A stretch of DNA of 55,555 nt. It comes from SLRI01 sp964393275 (GTDB lineage Bacteria > Pseudomonadota > Alphaproteobacteria > Geminicoccales > Geminicoccaceae). A program made the position numbers and the translations under genes. Below the pieces are notes generated by a model, which saw nothing but the letters and a program-made list of their open reading frames with translations, ran no database searches and was not told the origin of the DNA. Shown one piece after another: positions 18,268 through 26,952 of this stretch (position 1 is the first letter of the stretch; each line of letters opens with the position of its first letter). The DNA is taken from the NCBI GenBank assembly GCA_964393275.1, contig CAYMTA010000019.1:1-55555 (forward strand), written 5' to 3'.

Positions 18268-18514
18268 CAGGCCGCGGGCGGAATCCGGGCATTGCTCATG
18301 TTCCCGGCAGCTTCGGCCGGCGGCCCGGGCTCCAGGCTGTGGCGGCGAGTGGCCTCCTCCCGGCTTTCTAGACCACGCTGAGAGCCCTTTGCACAGCCGC
18401 CAATCCTATGATTTAAGGGGCAAAATCGAAACTGGAGTGGCAGGGCATGCGGCTTGATTTCAGCCAGCGAAGCCGGCCGCTTGAATTCTATTGAGGATGC
18501 CGAGGTCGAACAAC

Positions 18515-19306
18515 ATGTCTCTGCGCAAACTTTTACGGTCGCTTCAGATTTTTTTCCCGTTCCTTCAGGACGCACGTTTTGCCTTCGAACGCTACCGGCA
18601 AAAAGCTGGACAGCGGTTGGTCGAGCCGGATTTCGGTGCGCTGCGCCTGTTCGATTGGGGCGCGGCGCCGCTCTTTCTCGATATCGGTGCCAACCGTGGT
18701 CTGGCGACAGATGCCATGCGCCTCTTGGTGCCGGACGCACGGATCATCGCCTTCGAGCCCAACCCGCTACTCTATCGCCAGCTGACCAGGATCTACAGTG
18801 CCGTCACGACGGTCAGCTGCATGGATATCGCTCTCGGCAATGCCTCGACCGACGCCGTCCTTTGGGTGCCGGTCTATCGCAACTGGGTCTTCGACGGGCT
18901 GGGCTCGCTCGACCGTCGGAAGGCGGCCGAATGGCTGGACAGCGATCAGCTCTATTTCTTTGATGCGAGACACCTGCAGTTGCACGAGCAATCCTGCAGG
19001 ATTCGACGCCTGGACGAGCTGGCTCTCTCGCCCGCCTTCATCAAGATCGACGTCCAGGGGCACGAGCTCGCAGTGCTCCGCGGCGCCGAGGAGACGCTGC
19101 GCCGCTGCCGCCCCTTGCTGATGATCGAGAATACCGGGGAGGGGGCCGAGACGGCCTTCCTGCGAGAGTGTGGCTATACGATCTGCGCCTTCGAGCACGG
19201 CCGCTTGAGCATGAGCAGGGGTGGCCGGGTGAACAGCCTCTTCGTGACCGCCGAGCACTTGGAACGCCTTACCGGGCTGGAACCCGAACTCTCGGCGGGA
19301 CGTTGA
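18515..19306 (+). CDS. FkbM-family methyltransferase
   Basis: SAM-dependent O-methyltransferase of the FkbM type, 263 aa. Landmarks are LFLDIGANRGLATDAM (motif I), IIAFEPNPLLYRQL (motif II acidic residue), then RLDELALSPAFIKIDVQGHE, the hallmark FkbM segment, and LRGAEETLRRCRPLLMIE. ATG 18515 has GAGG nine bases upstream and is preferred over ATG 18497 or TTG 18491, which lack a spaced ribosome site. FkbM proteins in polysaccharide loci methylate sugar hydroxyls or chain ends; the target here is unknown. It stands alone between the ligase/polymerase and priming transferase genes on the same strand. Confidence 0.85.
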   Translation: MSLRKLLRSLQIFFPFLQDARFAFERYRQKAGQRLVEPDFGALRLFDWGAAPLFLDIGANRGLATDAMRLLVPDARIIAFEPNPLLYRQLTRIYSAVTTVSCMDIALGNASTDAVLWVPVYRNWVFDGLGSLDRRKAAEWLDSDQLYFFDARHLQLHEQSCRIRRLDELALSPAFIKIDVQGHELAVLRGAEETLRRCRPLLMIENTGEGAETAFLRECGYTICAFEHGRLSMSRGGRVNSLFVTAEHLERLTGLEPELSAGR

Positions 19307-19732
19307 GAGCCTGCCCGAGGGAAGACGGTCGATGCACTGTGCCGGGGCGCGAAAGCCGTCCCCGCACTTCGACGTGGCCACCGATCTCGGCCAGCAGCTC
19401 GAAACGAGCCGGCTGTGGGGAGTGGCCGCCAAAACCCCTTTCTAGCTGGAAAATCAGAAGATTGAGAAGACTCTTTACCAAACCACCCGCACCGGCTAGA
19501 GGGAATCGGCAGAACGAGACCGAGTTCCTGGACCCGGTAGCGGAGACGGCTCGCCCGATGGGGGCGGTTGCCTCGCCGACGGTCAGGTGGCGGACCGGCT
19601 TCGCGGCTGTCGGCCACGCATCGACTGTTGCGCAAATGCCGACATCGGGTGCCGGAAGGGGTTCGCTGTCATCGGTATGAATTGTCGTCGACAGAAGGTC
19701 GGGCTACGCGTCGGCCGACCTAGAGAGCTCGC
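19307..19732. other. Intergenic region before the priming transferase gene
   Basis: A 426-bp gap between same-strand genes. No recognisable gene, RNA or repeat was found. A minus-strand 70-codon frame (19269-19481) begins with a short hydrophobic run, but it overlaps the end of the FkbM gene, lacks a ribosome site and matches nothing I know. The region presumably contains the promoter for the priming transferase; no clear hexamer pair was seen. Confidence 0.35.
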
Positions 19733-21169
19733 ATGCTGACCCACGCACAGGCAGGACCGACCTTTGGCAAATCCGGCGGCTTCGGCTCGCTCCTGCTGCC
19801 GGGCGTCGACGTCCTGACCTTCTTCGTCTGCTTCTCGGTCGGCGGCCTGGTCAATCTCTCCTATTCGAACATGACCGAGCAGCGCGGCCTCATTTTGCTG
19901 CTGTTGACCGCCGGCTGCGTGATCTTCTTCCAGCAGATGGGCCATTACAGCCGGCGGCGCCAGCTCTGGCAGGAGACCGGCGACGTGGCGGCGGCGGTGG
20001 CCATGGCGCTCGTCATCGATGCGGCCCTCCTCTATCTGTTCAAGGTCAATTTCTCCCGGGCCTGGGTGCTGGCCGGCTGGCTCCTGATCGCCCTGGCCGT
20101 GCCGTTCACCCGGCTCGCCGTCAAGCGGCTGAGCCTCAGGTTCGGCGGCTGGAAGAAGCCGACGGTGATCGTCGGCATCGGCCCGATCGCCATGGAGACG
20201 GCCGCGGCCTACCTGCGCGACACCCATCTCGGCTATGACGTGATCGCCTTCATCGACCCGGAAGCCAAGCCCTCGAGCTGGCGCGAGCTGGGTGTCGGCA
20301 CGAAGCAGGTGCCGGTCCAGCCGCTCGATCCCGATTCACAGCTGCTGCCATCCTGGCTCGGCCGCCCGCACATCGTGGTCGCCCTCGAGCTCAGCGAGCT
20401 GCCGGCCCGCGAGGAGCTGATCGAGAAGCTCTCCCTCTATCATGGCGACCTCGACATCATCTCGCCGGTGCGCGGCCTGCCCATCAACAACGCCCGGGCG
20501 TCCCATTTCTTCACCCACGACATCCTGTCCTTGCGCATCTCGAACAATCTGGCGCGACCCTACTCGCAGCTCATGAAGCGCTGGTTCGACATCGTGGCGG
20601 CGAGCGCCATCATCGTCTTCCTGGCACCGCTCTTGGCGCTGATCGCCCTGCTGGTGCGCCGGGAGGGCGAGCCCGTCTTCTTCGCCCATACCCGCATCGG
20701 GCGCCACGGCCAGCTCTTCAAGTGCCTGAAGTTCCGCACCATGGTGCCGAATGCCACCAAGGTCCTGGCCGAGCTGATCGAGCGGGATCCCGTGGCCCGG
20801 CTCGAATGGGAGAGGAGCTTCAAGCTCAAGAACGATCCGAGGATCACCAGGCTCGGGCACTTCCTGCGCAAGAGCAGCCTCGACGAGCTGCCCCAGCTGC
20901 TCAATGTCATCCGCGGCGAGATGAGCCTGGTCGGGCCGCGCCCGGTCGTGCCCCACGAGCTCGAGCGCTACGGCGACGCCAAGCGCTACTATCTCGAGGT
21001 GCGGCCAGGGATCACCGGGCTCTGGCAGATCAGCGGGCGCAACGATCTCGACTACGAGCGGCGGGTCAGCCTCGACACCTGGTACGTCCGCAACTGGACG
21101 CTTTGGTACGACATCTTCATCCTGTTCAGGACCGCGCTGACCGTCCCGGCCAAGGCCGGCGCCTACTGA
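19733..21169 (+). CDS. Undecaprenyl-phosphate sugar phosphotransferase (WbaP-type)
   Basis: Initiating transferase that places the first sugar-phosphate on undecaprenyl phosphate. The 478-aa product has four N-terminal membrane helices (to about residue 125), a central CoA-binding-like domain (PTVIVGIGPIAMET), a fifth hydrophobic segment near residue 290, and the C-terminal bacterial sugar transferase domain. That domain contains GQLFKCLKFRTM, the catalytic Asp-Glu pair in KSSLDELPQLLNV, MSLVGPRPVV and PGITGLWQISGRNDLDYE. The layout and the N-terminal helices fit the WbaP (galactose-1-P) or WcaJ (glucose-1-P) groups; the exact sugar is uncertain. It ends six bases from the convergent glgA stop. 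Confidence 0.9.
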   Translation: MLTHAQAGPTFGKSGGFGSLLLPGVDVLTFFVCFSVGGLVNLSYSNMTEQRGLILLLLTAGCVIFFQQMGHYSRRRQLWQETGDVAAAVAMALVIDAALLYLFKVNFSRAWVLAGWLLIALAVPFTRLAVKRLSLRFGGWKKPTVIVGIGPIAMETAAAYLRDTHLGYDVIAFIDPEAKPSSWRELGVGTKQVPVQPLDPDSQLLPSWLGRPHIVVALELSELPAREELIEKLSLYHGDLDIISPVRGLPINNARASHFFTHDILSLRISNNLARPYSQLMKRWFDIVAASAIIVFLAPLLALIALLVRREGEPVFFAHTRIGRHGQLFKCLKFRTMVPNATKVLAELIERDPVARLEWERSFKLKNDPRITRLGHFLRKSSLDELPQLLNVIRGEMSLVGPRPVVPHELERYGDAKRYYLEVRPGITGLWQISGRNDLDYERRVSLDTWYVRNWTLWYDIFILFRTALTVPAKAGAY

Positions 21170-21175
21170 CGCAGG

Positions 21176-22645
21176 CTATCGGCGAGGGATGTCGCCAGGC
21201 GCCGCGACGAGCGCTCGATAGAGAGCCGCGTAGCGCTCGGCGGAGGCGCGCCAGCCGACCGGCTGGCGCATCGCGAAGAGCTGCATGGCCCGCCAGCGAT
21301 CGGGTGCCTCGAACAGCTCGTGCGCCCGCCGCAGGGCGAAGCCGAGCGCTTCGGCCGTGACCGGCGCGAACTGCAGCCCGCTGGCGACGCCGGCCGCCAG
21401 GGCCGCGTGATTGGCGTCGATCACCGTGTCGGCGAGGCCGCCCGTGCGGGCCACGATCGGCAGGGTGCCGTAGCGCAGGCCATAGAGCTGGGTGAGCCCG
21501 CACGGCTCGAACCGCGAGGGCACCAGGATGGCGTCCGCCCCGCCCTGCAGGAGGTGGGAGAGCGGCTCGTCATAGCCGAAGACGCAGGCGACCTGCCCCG
21601 CATGCCGTTCGGCCGCCGCCCGGAAGGCCGCCTCGAGGCCGGGCTCGCCGCTGCCGAGCAGCGCCAGCTGGCCGCCACCGGCGAGCAGCTCCGGCAGCGC
21701 CTCGAGCAGCAGATCCATGCCCTTCTGGTGGCTCAGCCGGCTCACCACGCCGCAGAGCAGGGCCCGCTCGTCGAGCCCGAGGCCGAGCCGCTCCTGCAGG
21801 GCACGCTTGTTGCCCGCCTTGCGCCCGAGCCCGGCCGCGTCATAGGGGGCCGGCAGGAACGGATCGGTCGCCGGATTCCACACCCCTTCGTCGATGCCGT
21901 TGACGATGCCCAGGAGATCGGCGGCCCGGGCGCGCAAGAGCCCGTCGAGCCCCATGCCCTGGCCTGCTGTCTGGATTTCGATCGCATAGGTCGGGCTGAC
22001 GGTGGTCAGCTTGTCGGCGTAGTAGAGCCCGGCCTTCAGAAAGCCGAGGCTGCCGTAATATTCGAGGCCGTCCGTCCGGAAGGCCGTGGCCGGCAGGCCC
22101 AGCTCGGCCAGGAGGGCAGGGGGGAACTGCCCCTGGAACGCCAGGTTGTGGATGGTCATCACGGTTTTGGGCGAGGCCCCGGTGCCCGCATCGCCGAGCC
22201 GCAGATAGGCCGGGGCGAGGCCGGCCTGCCAGTCGTGGGCATGCACGATGGCCGGCCGCCAGTCCGGATCGCCGCCCCGGCCGATCCGGGCCGCGGTCCA
22301 GGCGAGGGCGGCGAAGCGCAGGCCATTGTCCGGCCAGTCCGTGCCGGTCGGGCCGACATAGGGATTGCCGGGCCGGTCGAAGAGCCGTGGGGCGTCGACC
22401 AGATAGAGGGTGCGGCCGTCGTGCTCGACGGCGAGCAGCCGGCCGGGGCCACCCGGCAGGGCCTGCAGCCTCGCCACCTCGCTGCCCCTGCCGACCTTCT
22501 CCAGCACGGCCGGGTAGGCGGGCAGAAGCGGGCGCATGTCGACGCCGAACGGGGCCAGGGCGCCCGGCAGGGCCCCGGCGACATCGGCGAGCCCGCCGGT
22601 CTTGAGCAGGGGGAAGAGCTCGGCGGCGACGGAGAGAACCCGCAT
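21176..22645 (-). CDS. glgA: Glycogen synthase
   Basis: ADP-glucose-dependent alpha-1,4-glucan synthase (GT5). The 489-aa product has the ADP-glucose-binding KTGGLADV motif at residues 15-22 of MRVLSVAAELFPLLKTGGLA, the usual HAHDWQAGLAPAYL, ETMTIHNL-like VMTIHNLAFQGQFP, GIDEGVWNPATD, and the C-terminal SRFEPCGLTQLYGLRYGTLP segment with the catalytic Glu. The length is normal for bacterial GlgA. The start codon overlaps the stop of the upstream B3/B4 gene by one base (TGATG), showing translational coupling. With glgC 700 bp upstream it forms a glycogen operon; branching enzyme and phosphorylase are not in the window. Confidence 0.95.
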   Translation of the reverse strand: MRVLSVAAELFPLLKTGGLADVAGALPGALAPFGVDMRPLLPAYPAVLEKVGRGSEVARLQALPGGPGRLLAVEHDGRTLYLVDAPRLFDRPGNPYVGPTGTDWPDNGLRFAALAWTAARIGRGGDPDWRPAIVHAHDWQAGLAPAYLRLGDAGTGASPKTVMTIHNLAFQGQFPPALLAELGLPATAFRTDGLEYYGSLGFLKAGLYYADKLTTVSPTYAIEIQTAGQGMGLDGLLRARAADLLGIVNGIDEGVWNPATDPFLPAPYDAAGLGRKAGNKRALQERLGLGLDERALLCGVVSRLSHQKGMDLLLEALPELLAGGGQLALLGSGEPGLEAAFRAAAERHAGQVACVFGYDEPLSHLLQGGADAILVPSRFEPCGLTQLYGLRYGTLPIVARTGGLADTVIDANHAALAAGVASGLQFAPVTAEALGFALRRAHELFEAPDRWRAMQLFAMRQPVGWRASAERYAALYRALVAAPGDIPRR

Positions 22646-23310
22646 CAGGCCGCCACCCTCGGCTCGCTCGTGACGAGCCGGCAGTCCAGCAGGCGGGCGG
22701 CGCAATGCGCCTCGAGCAGGGCGCGGGCGCGCTCGAGGTGCGCGTGCTCGACCGGCACCGGGCCGAAGCCGAAGAGCACCATCAAGATGACGGCCGTCGA
22801 GATCTCGACCCTGGTGCGCGCGCTGTCCGAGGTGGGGCTGCCGAAGGGCCCCTCCGCGTCGACCAGCACCGGCAGGCCGTCCAGGTTGAGGGGGCCCCGG
22901 CCGATGCCGGCGTAGCTCTCGCCCGGCCGCGCGCGGCGCAAGGCGAGGGGGGGCGTCAGCCGGGTCCTGTCGTAGGTGCCGATCGAGAGGCCGGTCTCCA
23001 GCGAGAGCAGGTTGTTGCAGTCGACCACCGTGTTGATGGCGCCCACCCCCTTGCCCTGCAGCACGCGCCGCAGCAGCGCCTCCGCGGCCGGGCGGTAGCG
23101 CGCCGGATCCTTGCCGAGAGCCCGATAGGCGGCCCGGGTCGCGGCCACCGCCGGCCGGTCCTGCGGCCGCGCGCCACCGCCGGCCGGGATGGCGGCGGCG
23201 AGCTTTTGGGCAAGCCCGGCATCGGCGTCGGCGACGGTGACCTCGGCGGTGATGCAGCCGAGCGTGACGGCGATGCCGGCCGCCTCGAGATCGGCCTCGA
23301 TCCGGATCAT
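22645..23310 (-). CDS. B3/B4 tRNA-binding-domain protein
   Basis: A 221-aa protein that is essentially one B3/B4 domain, the module found in the beta subunit of phenylalanyl-tRNA synthetase. Supporting landmarks are RAAYRALGKDPARYRPAAEA, then LLRRVLQGKGVGAINTVVDC with NNLLSLETG, and the C-terminal PTSDSARTR, all typical of the stand-alone family. The biochemical role of these proteins is not settled; some are suspected of editing or nucleic-acid-related roles. ATG 23310 with a GGGGGCGAG ribosome site is preferred over the Met at 23349, which would overlap glgC. It lies 22 bp after glgC and overlaps glgA by one base, so it is translated within the glycogen operon. Confidence 0.8.
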   Translation of the reverse strand: MIRIEADLEAAGIAVTLGCITAEVTVADADAGLAQKLAAAIPAGGGARPQDRPAVAATRAAYRALGKDPARYRPAAEALLRRVLQGKGVGAINTVVDCNNLLSLETGLSIGTYDRTRLTPPLALRRARPGESYAGIGRGPLNLDGLPVLVDAEGPFGSPTSDSARTRVEISTAVILMVLFGFGPVPVEHAHLERARALLEAHCAARLLDCRLVTSEPRVAA

Positions 23311-23332
23311 GGCCGGCTCGCCCCCCACCCGG

Positions 23333-24595
23333 TCAGCCCTCGATGGCATCGAGCATCGGCTGGGTGATCAGGCAGATTCCCTTGTCGCTGCGGCGAAAGC
23401 GGCGGGCGTCGAGCTCGGGGTCCTCGCCGACGACGAGGCCGGCGGGGATCCGCACGCCGCGATCGACCACCACGTTCTTGAGCCTGGCGTCGCGGCCGAT
23501 ATCGACATCCGGCAGGATCACCGCCCCCTCGAGAACGCTGTACGAGTGTACATGGACACGCGTAAACAGCAGGGAATCGTGCACCGTGGCGCCGGAGACG
23601 ATGCAGCCGCCGGCGACGAGCGAGCTCACCGCCTCGCCGCGGCGGCCCTTGGCGTCGTGCACGAACTTGGCCGGCGGGGTGATTTCCGCGAAGGTCCAGA
23701 TCGGCCAGTCGTGGTCGTAGAGATCAAGGGCCGGGATCACCCGGGTCAGGTCGATATTGCCCTCCCAATAGGCATCGATCGTGCCGACGTCGCGCCAGTA
23801 GGCCTCGCGCTCGCCCACGCTCTTGACGCAGGAATCGATGAACCGGTGCGCCACCGCCTTGCCGTGGGCGACCAGGTGGGGAATGATGTTCTTGCCGAAA
23901 TCGTGCTGCGAGTGCGGGTCGGCCGCGTCGCGCCGCAGCTCGTCGAAGAGCAGGGCGGTCGAGAAGACGTAGATGCCCATGCTCGCCAGCGCCATGTCGG
24001 GCTTGTCGGGCATGGCCGGCGGATCCTCCGGCTTCTCGAGGAAGGAGAGGATCCGCCCGGTGCCGTCCACGTGCATGACGCCGAAGCCGGTCGCCTCCAG
24101 CCGCGGCACCTCGAGGCAGCCGACCGTGACGTCGGCGCCCGAGGCCACGTGCTGCTGCAGCATCAGCTCGTAGTCCATCTTGTAGATGTGATCGCCGGCC
24201 AGGATGATGATGTGCTCGACGCCATAGGCCTCGATGATGTCGATGTTCTGGTACACCGCATCCGCCGTGCCTTCGTACCACTGGGTCTCCGACACGCGCT
24301 GGCTCGCCGGCAGGATGTCGAAGCTCTCGTTGCGCTCCGGCCGGAAGAAGTTCCAGCCGCGCTGCAGATGGCGGATCAGGGAATGCGCCTTGTACTGCGT
24401 CGCCACGCCGATCCGGCGGATGCCGGAGTTCACCGCGTTGGACAGGGCGAAGTCGATGATCCGGCTCTTGCCGCCGAAGAACACCGCCGGCTTGGCGCGC
24501 CGGTCGGTCAGCTCCTTGAGCCGCGAGCCGCGGCCCCCGGCCAGCACGTAGGCCATCGCATTGCGCGCGAGGTTGCGCGGCACCTGATCCGCCAT
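23333..24595 (-). CDS. glgC: Glucose-1-phosphate adenylyltransferase
   Basis: Makes ADP-glucose from ATP and glucose-1-phosphate, the committed step of glycogen synthesis. The 420-aa product has YVLAGGRGSRLKELTDRRAK (nucleotide-binding loop), GGKSRIIDFALSN, the glucose-1-P-site FLEKPEDPP, and a C-terminal left-handed beta-helix region (GCIVSGATV, LEGAVILPDVDIG) used for allosteric control. ATG 24595 is preceded by GGGAGG at six bases; the ORF extends far upstream without sense. First gene of a glgC - B3/B4 - glgA operon. Its substrate, glucose-1-phosphate, is also supplied by the pgm gene at 46.1 kb. Confidence 0.95.
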   Translation of the reverse strand: MADQVPRNLARNAMAYVLAGGRGSRLKELTDRRAKPAVFFGGKSRIIDFALSNAVNSGIRRIGVATQYKAHSLIRHLQRGWNFFRPERNESFDILPASQRVSETQWYEGTADAVYQNIDIIEAYGVEHIIILAGDHIYKMDYELMLQQHVASGADVTVGCLEVPRLEATGFGVMHVDGTGRILSFLEKPEDPPAMPDKPDMALASMGIYVFSTALLFDELRRDAADPHSQHDFGKNIIPHLVAHGKAVAHRFIDSCVKSVGEREAYWRDVGTIDAYWEGNIDLTRVIPALDLYDHDWPIWTFAEITPPAKFVHDAKGRRGEAVSSLVAGGCIVSGATVHDSLLFTRVHVHSYSVLEGAVILPDVDIGRDARLKNVVVDRGVRIPAGLVVGEDPELDARRFRRSDKGICLITQPMLDAIEG

Positions 24596-24692
24596 GGCGT
24601 CCTCCCCGATAGTCGAGACCGGTTCCGCCCTCAGCAATAGCCGCGATCCCGGGGAATGGCGATTCCGCAAACGCCGGCTGTATGCTCCGCCC

Positions 24693-26024
24693 ATGACGGA
24701 TGCGGCCGGAACACAGCACGAGCCGACCTGGTACGCGGCGAGCTGCCAGGAGCCGCCGCTCGGGACGCCGCCGCTCGAGGGCCGGGTGACGGCCGGGATC
24801 GGCATCGTCGGCGGCGGCCTCGCCGGGCTGGCGCTGGCGCTCGGCCTCGCCGAGCGCGGCGCCGCCCCGGTCGTGCTCGAGGCCGACGCGGTCGGGGCAG
24901 GGGCCTCCGGGCGCAATGGCGGCCTGCTCTCGGCCGGCTTCACCCGCTCCTTCGCGAGCCTGCGCCGGAGCCTGGGGGACGCGAGCGCCACCCGCCTCTT
25001 CCGGCTGAGCGTCGCCGCCGTCGGCCGCGTCGAGCGGCGCGTCGCCCAGGGTGCCATCGCCTGCCGGCCGCAATACGGCGTCCTCGAGGCCTCCTGGCTC
25101 GACCGGCCCTCCGAGCTGCAGGCCGCCATCGCCCTGGAGAACGAGCTCTTCGCCCGCGACCTCCGCTTCTGGCCGAGGGAGCAGCTCCGCCAGCTCTATC
25201 GCTCGAGGCGCTATTTCGACGGGATCTTCGATCCCGAGGCCCGCCACCTCGATCCCTTGGCCCTGACCCGGGGCCATGCCCGGCTGGCCCGGGCGGCGGG
25301 TGCCCGGCTCTTCGAGCGGAGCCCGGCCCTCGAGATCGCCCGGCACGGCGGCGGCTGGCGCGTCACCACCAAAGGTGGCCGGCTGGAGGTCGACCGCCTG
25401 GTGCTCGCCACCAGCGCCTACGGCCGGGGGCTGCATCCGGCGCTCGGCCGGGGGCTCCTGCCGATCCACACCTACATCATCGTCAGCGAGCCCCTGGCCG
25501 GGGTCGAGCGCGACAGCATCCGCGCCCCCTATGCCGTCTTCGACGACCGCTTCGCCACCGGCTACTACCGCCTCGTCGGCGCCGGCCGGGAGGCGGGCCC
25601 GCGACTGCTCTGGGGCGGCCAGATCGGCCTCGCCGAGGCGCCCCCTGGGCTGGCCCGCCGGCTGCGGGCCGACCTGGCGCTGGTCTATCCGGAGCTCGGC
25701 CGGATCCGCGTCGCCCATGCCTGGTCCGGCCGGATGGGCTTCGCCCGCCACCGGATGCCGGTGATCCAGGAGCTCGAGCCGGGCCTCTGGGCCGCCACCG
25801 GCTTCGCCGGCCACGGGCTGAACACCACCACCATGGCCGGCGAGATGCTCGCCGACGCCCTGCTCGACGGGGCCGCCGACGACTGGCGGCTGCTCGCCCC
25901 CTTCGCCCTCGCCTGGACCGGCGGGCCGCTCGCCCCCCTGGCGGCCCAGGCCCTCTACCACGGCCGCGCCGTCCAGGACCGCGTGCGGGCCGCCTGGCAC
26001 CAGCTCCGCCAGCGCTCCCCCTGA
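24693..26024 (+). CDS. FAD-dependent oxidoreductase, DAO/PuuB-like
   Basis: Flavoprotein of the D-amino-acid-oxidase/glycine-oxidase superfamily, 443 aa. The FAD dinucleotide loop is GIVGGGLAGLALALGLAERG (about residues 36-55) followed by EADAVGAGASGRNGGLLSAG, a segment characteristic of gamma-glutamylputrescine-oxidase-like enzymes. The N-terminal TWYAAS and the C-terminal ATGFAGHGLNTTTMAGEML also fit that group. The substrate is probably an amine or N-methyl amino acid but is not determined by sequence. It is divergent from glgC and converges with the Crp/Fnr gene, with six bases between stops. No polyamine catabolic partner genes are adjacent. Confidence 0.8.
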   Translation: MTDAAGTQHEPTWYAASCQEPPLGTPPLEGRVTAGIGIVGGGLAGLALALGLAERGAAPVVLEADAVGAGASGRNGGLLSAGFTRSFASLRRSLGDASATRLFRLSVAAVGRVERRVAQGAIACRPQYGVLEASWLDRPSELQAAIALENELFARDLRFWPREQLRQLYRSRRYFDGIFDPEARHLDPLALTRGHARLARAAGARLFERSPALEIARHGGGWRVTTKGGRLEVDRLVLATSAYGRGLHPALGRGLLPIHTYIIVSEPLAGVERDSIRAPYAVFDDRFATGYYRLVGAGREAGPRLLWGGQIGLAEAPPGLARRLRADLALVYPELGRIRVAHAWSGRMGFARHRMPVIQELEPGLWAATGFAGHGLNTTTMAGEMLADALLDGAADDWRLLAPFALAWTGGPLAPLAAQALYHGRAVQDRVRAAWHQLRQRSP

Positions 26025-26030
26025 GAGCCT

Positions 26031-26720
26031 TCAGTCATCGACCTCCAGCCCGGCCAGGATCTCGAGCTCATCCGGCCGGTGGATCAGCAGCCGGCGGCCC
26101 TGCCGCTCGGTGATCCGCGTCCGCGCGAGCTGGGCCAGCACCCGGGCGACGGTCTCGCGGGTCGTCCCCAACCGCGCCGCCAGCGCCTCCTGGGTCGGCA
26201 GGGCGTCGATGGCGAGCCGGCCGCTGCCCGGGACCGGGGCGGCGAGGCGGCGAAGCTCGCGGTAGACCCGCTGCATGGCGCCGATGGTGGCGAGCTCGGT
26301 GATCTTCTCGTCGTTGTCGCGGATGATCCGGGCGAGCCGGCGCAGAAGCGCCAGGGCGACGCCGCTCTCGGCCTCGACCAGCTCCATGAAGGCGGCCGCC
26401 CCGAGGCTCGCCACCCGGCACGGCTCGAGCGCCAGCACCGAGGCCGAGCGCGGGGCGCCGTCGATGGCGCCGAGCTCGCCCACATGGCCGCCCGCCTCGA
26501 CCACCGCATAGGCCACCTCCCGGCCGCTGGCCGAGAAATTGACCACCCGGGCCCGGCCGCTGGCGATGAGCAGCACCGCGTCGCCCGGATCGTCGCGGGC
26601 CAGGATCTCCTCGCCCGGGCGAAAGTTCCGCCAGGCGCAGCGCCGCGCCAGGGCGGCGCGCCGCTCGGGCGTCAGGCTCCGCAGCAGGACGATGCCGTCG
26701 AGCTCGGTCGTCTCCGCCAT
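26031..26720 (-). CDS. Crp/Fnr-family transcriptional regulator
   Basis: A 229-aa regulator with the standard two-domain layout. The N-terminal cyclic-nucleotide-binding beta-barrel has FRPGEEILARDDPGDAVLLI and GGHVGELGAIDGAPRSASVL, where the phosphate-binding cassette (GELGAIDGAPRSA) keeps the Glu and Arg expected for a cyclic-nucleotide binder. A dimer helix follows, then a C-terminal winged HTH with TQEALAARLGTTRETVARVL. No N-terminal Cys cluster is present, so it is not an FNR-type iron-sulfur sensor. ATG 26720 has an AGGGGGGA ribosome site. It is divergent from the GT2 pair and may control it; targets are unknown. Confidence 0.85.
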   Translation of the reverse strand: MAETTELDGIVLLRSLTPERRAALARRCAWRNFRPGEEILARDDPGDAVLLIASGRARVVNFSASGREVAYAVVEAGGHVGELGAIDGAPRSASVLALEPCRVASLGAAAFMELVEAESGVALALLRRLARIIRDNDEKITELATIGAMQRVYRELRRLAAPVPGSGRLAIDALPTQEALAARLGTTRETVARVLAQLARTRITERQGRRLLIHRPDELEILAGLEVDD

Positions 26721-26772
26721 CGTCCCCCCTCTCCGCCGCCGCCCCTTGCCTCGCCCGCGCTCCGCTGACGCA

Positions 26773-26795
26773 GGCCCCGACCCTTTTTCGGGGCC
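26773..26795 (+). terminator. Hairpin plus T-run in the leader of the GT2 pair
   Basis: Perfect 8-bp stem (26773-26780 with 26788-26795) with a 7-nt T-rich loop, followed by TTTTC on the plus strand. It resembles an intrinsic terminator reading rightwards, but no plus-strand gene ends just before it. It lies between the start of the Crp/Fnr gene and the first GT2 gene, about 160 bp ahead of the latter. It may attenuate a transcript into the GT2 genes or stop stray readthrough. Confidence 0.45.
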
Positions 26796-26952
26796 TTTTC
26801 CCGGACAGGCTTCTGGACAGCGGTCCGTCCGGACCGCTATCGGCACAGCGGCGCCCGCCGCCGCTCGACCCCGCCGCTCGACGATGCAACCCGCCTCGGC
26901 CGGCCGCAACCGATTTGCATGGCCTCGCCCCACCGGACCTCCGCCCGCCACC

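Noticed and set aside
19269..19481. Minus-strand 70-codon ORF between the FkbM and priming transferase genes, with a hydrophobic start
   Set aside because: It overlaps the 3' end of the FkbM gene, has no ribosome site and matches no family I recognise; too weak to call as a gene or fragment.
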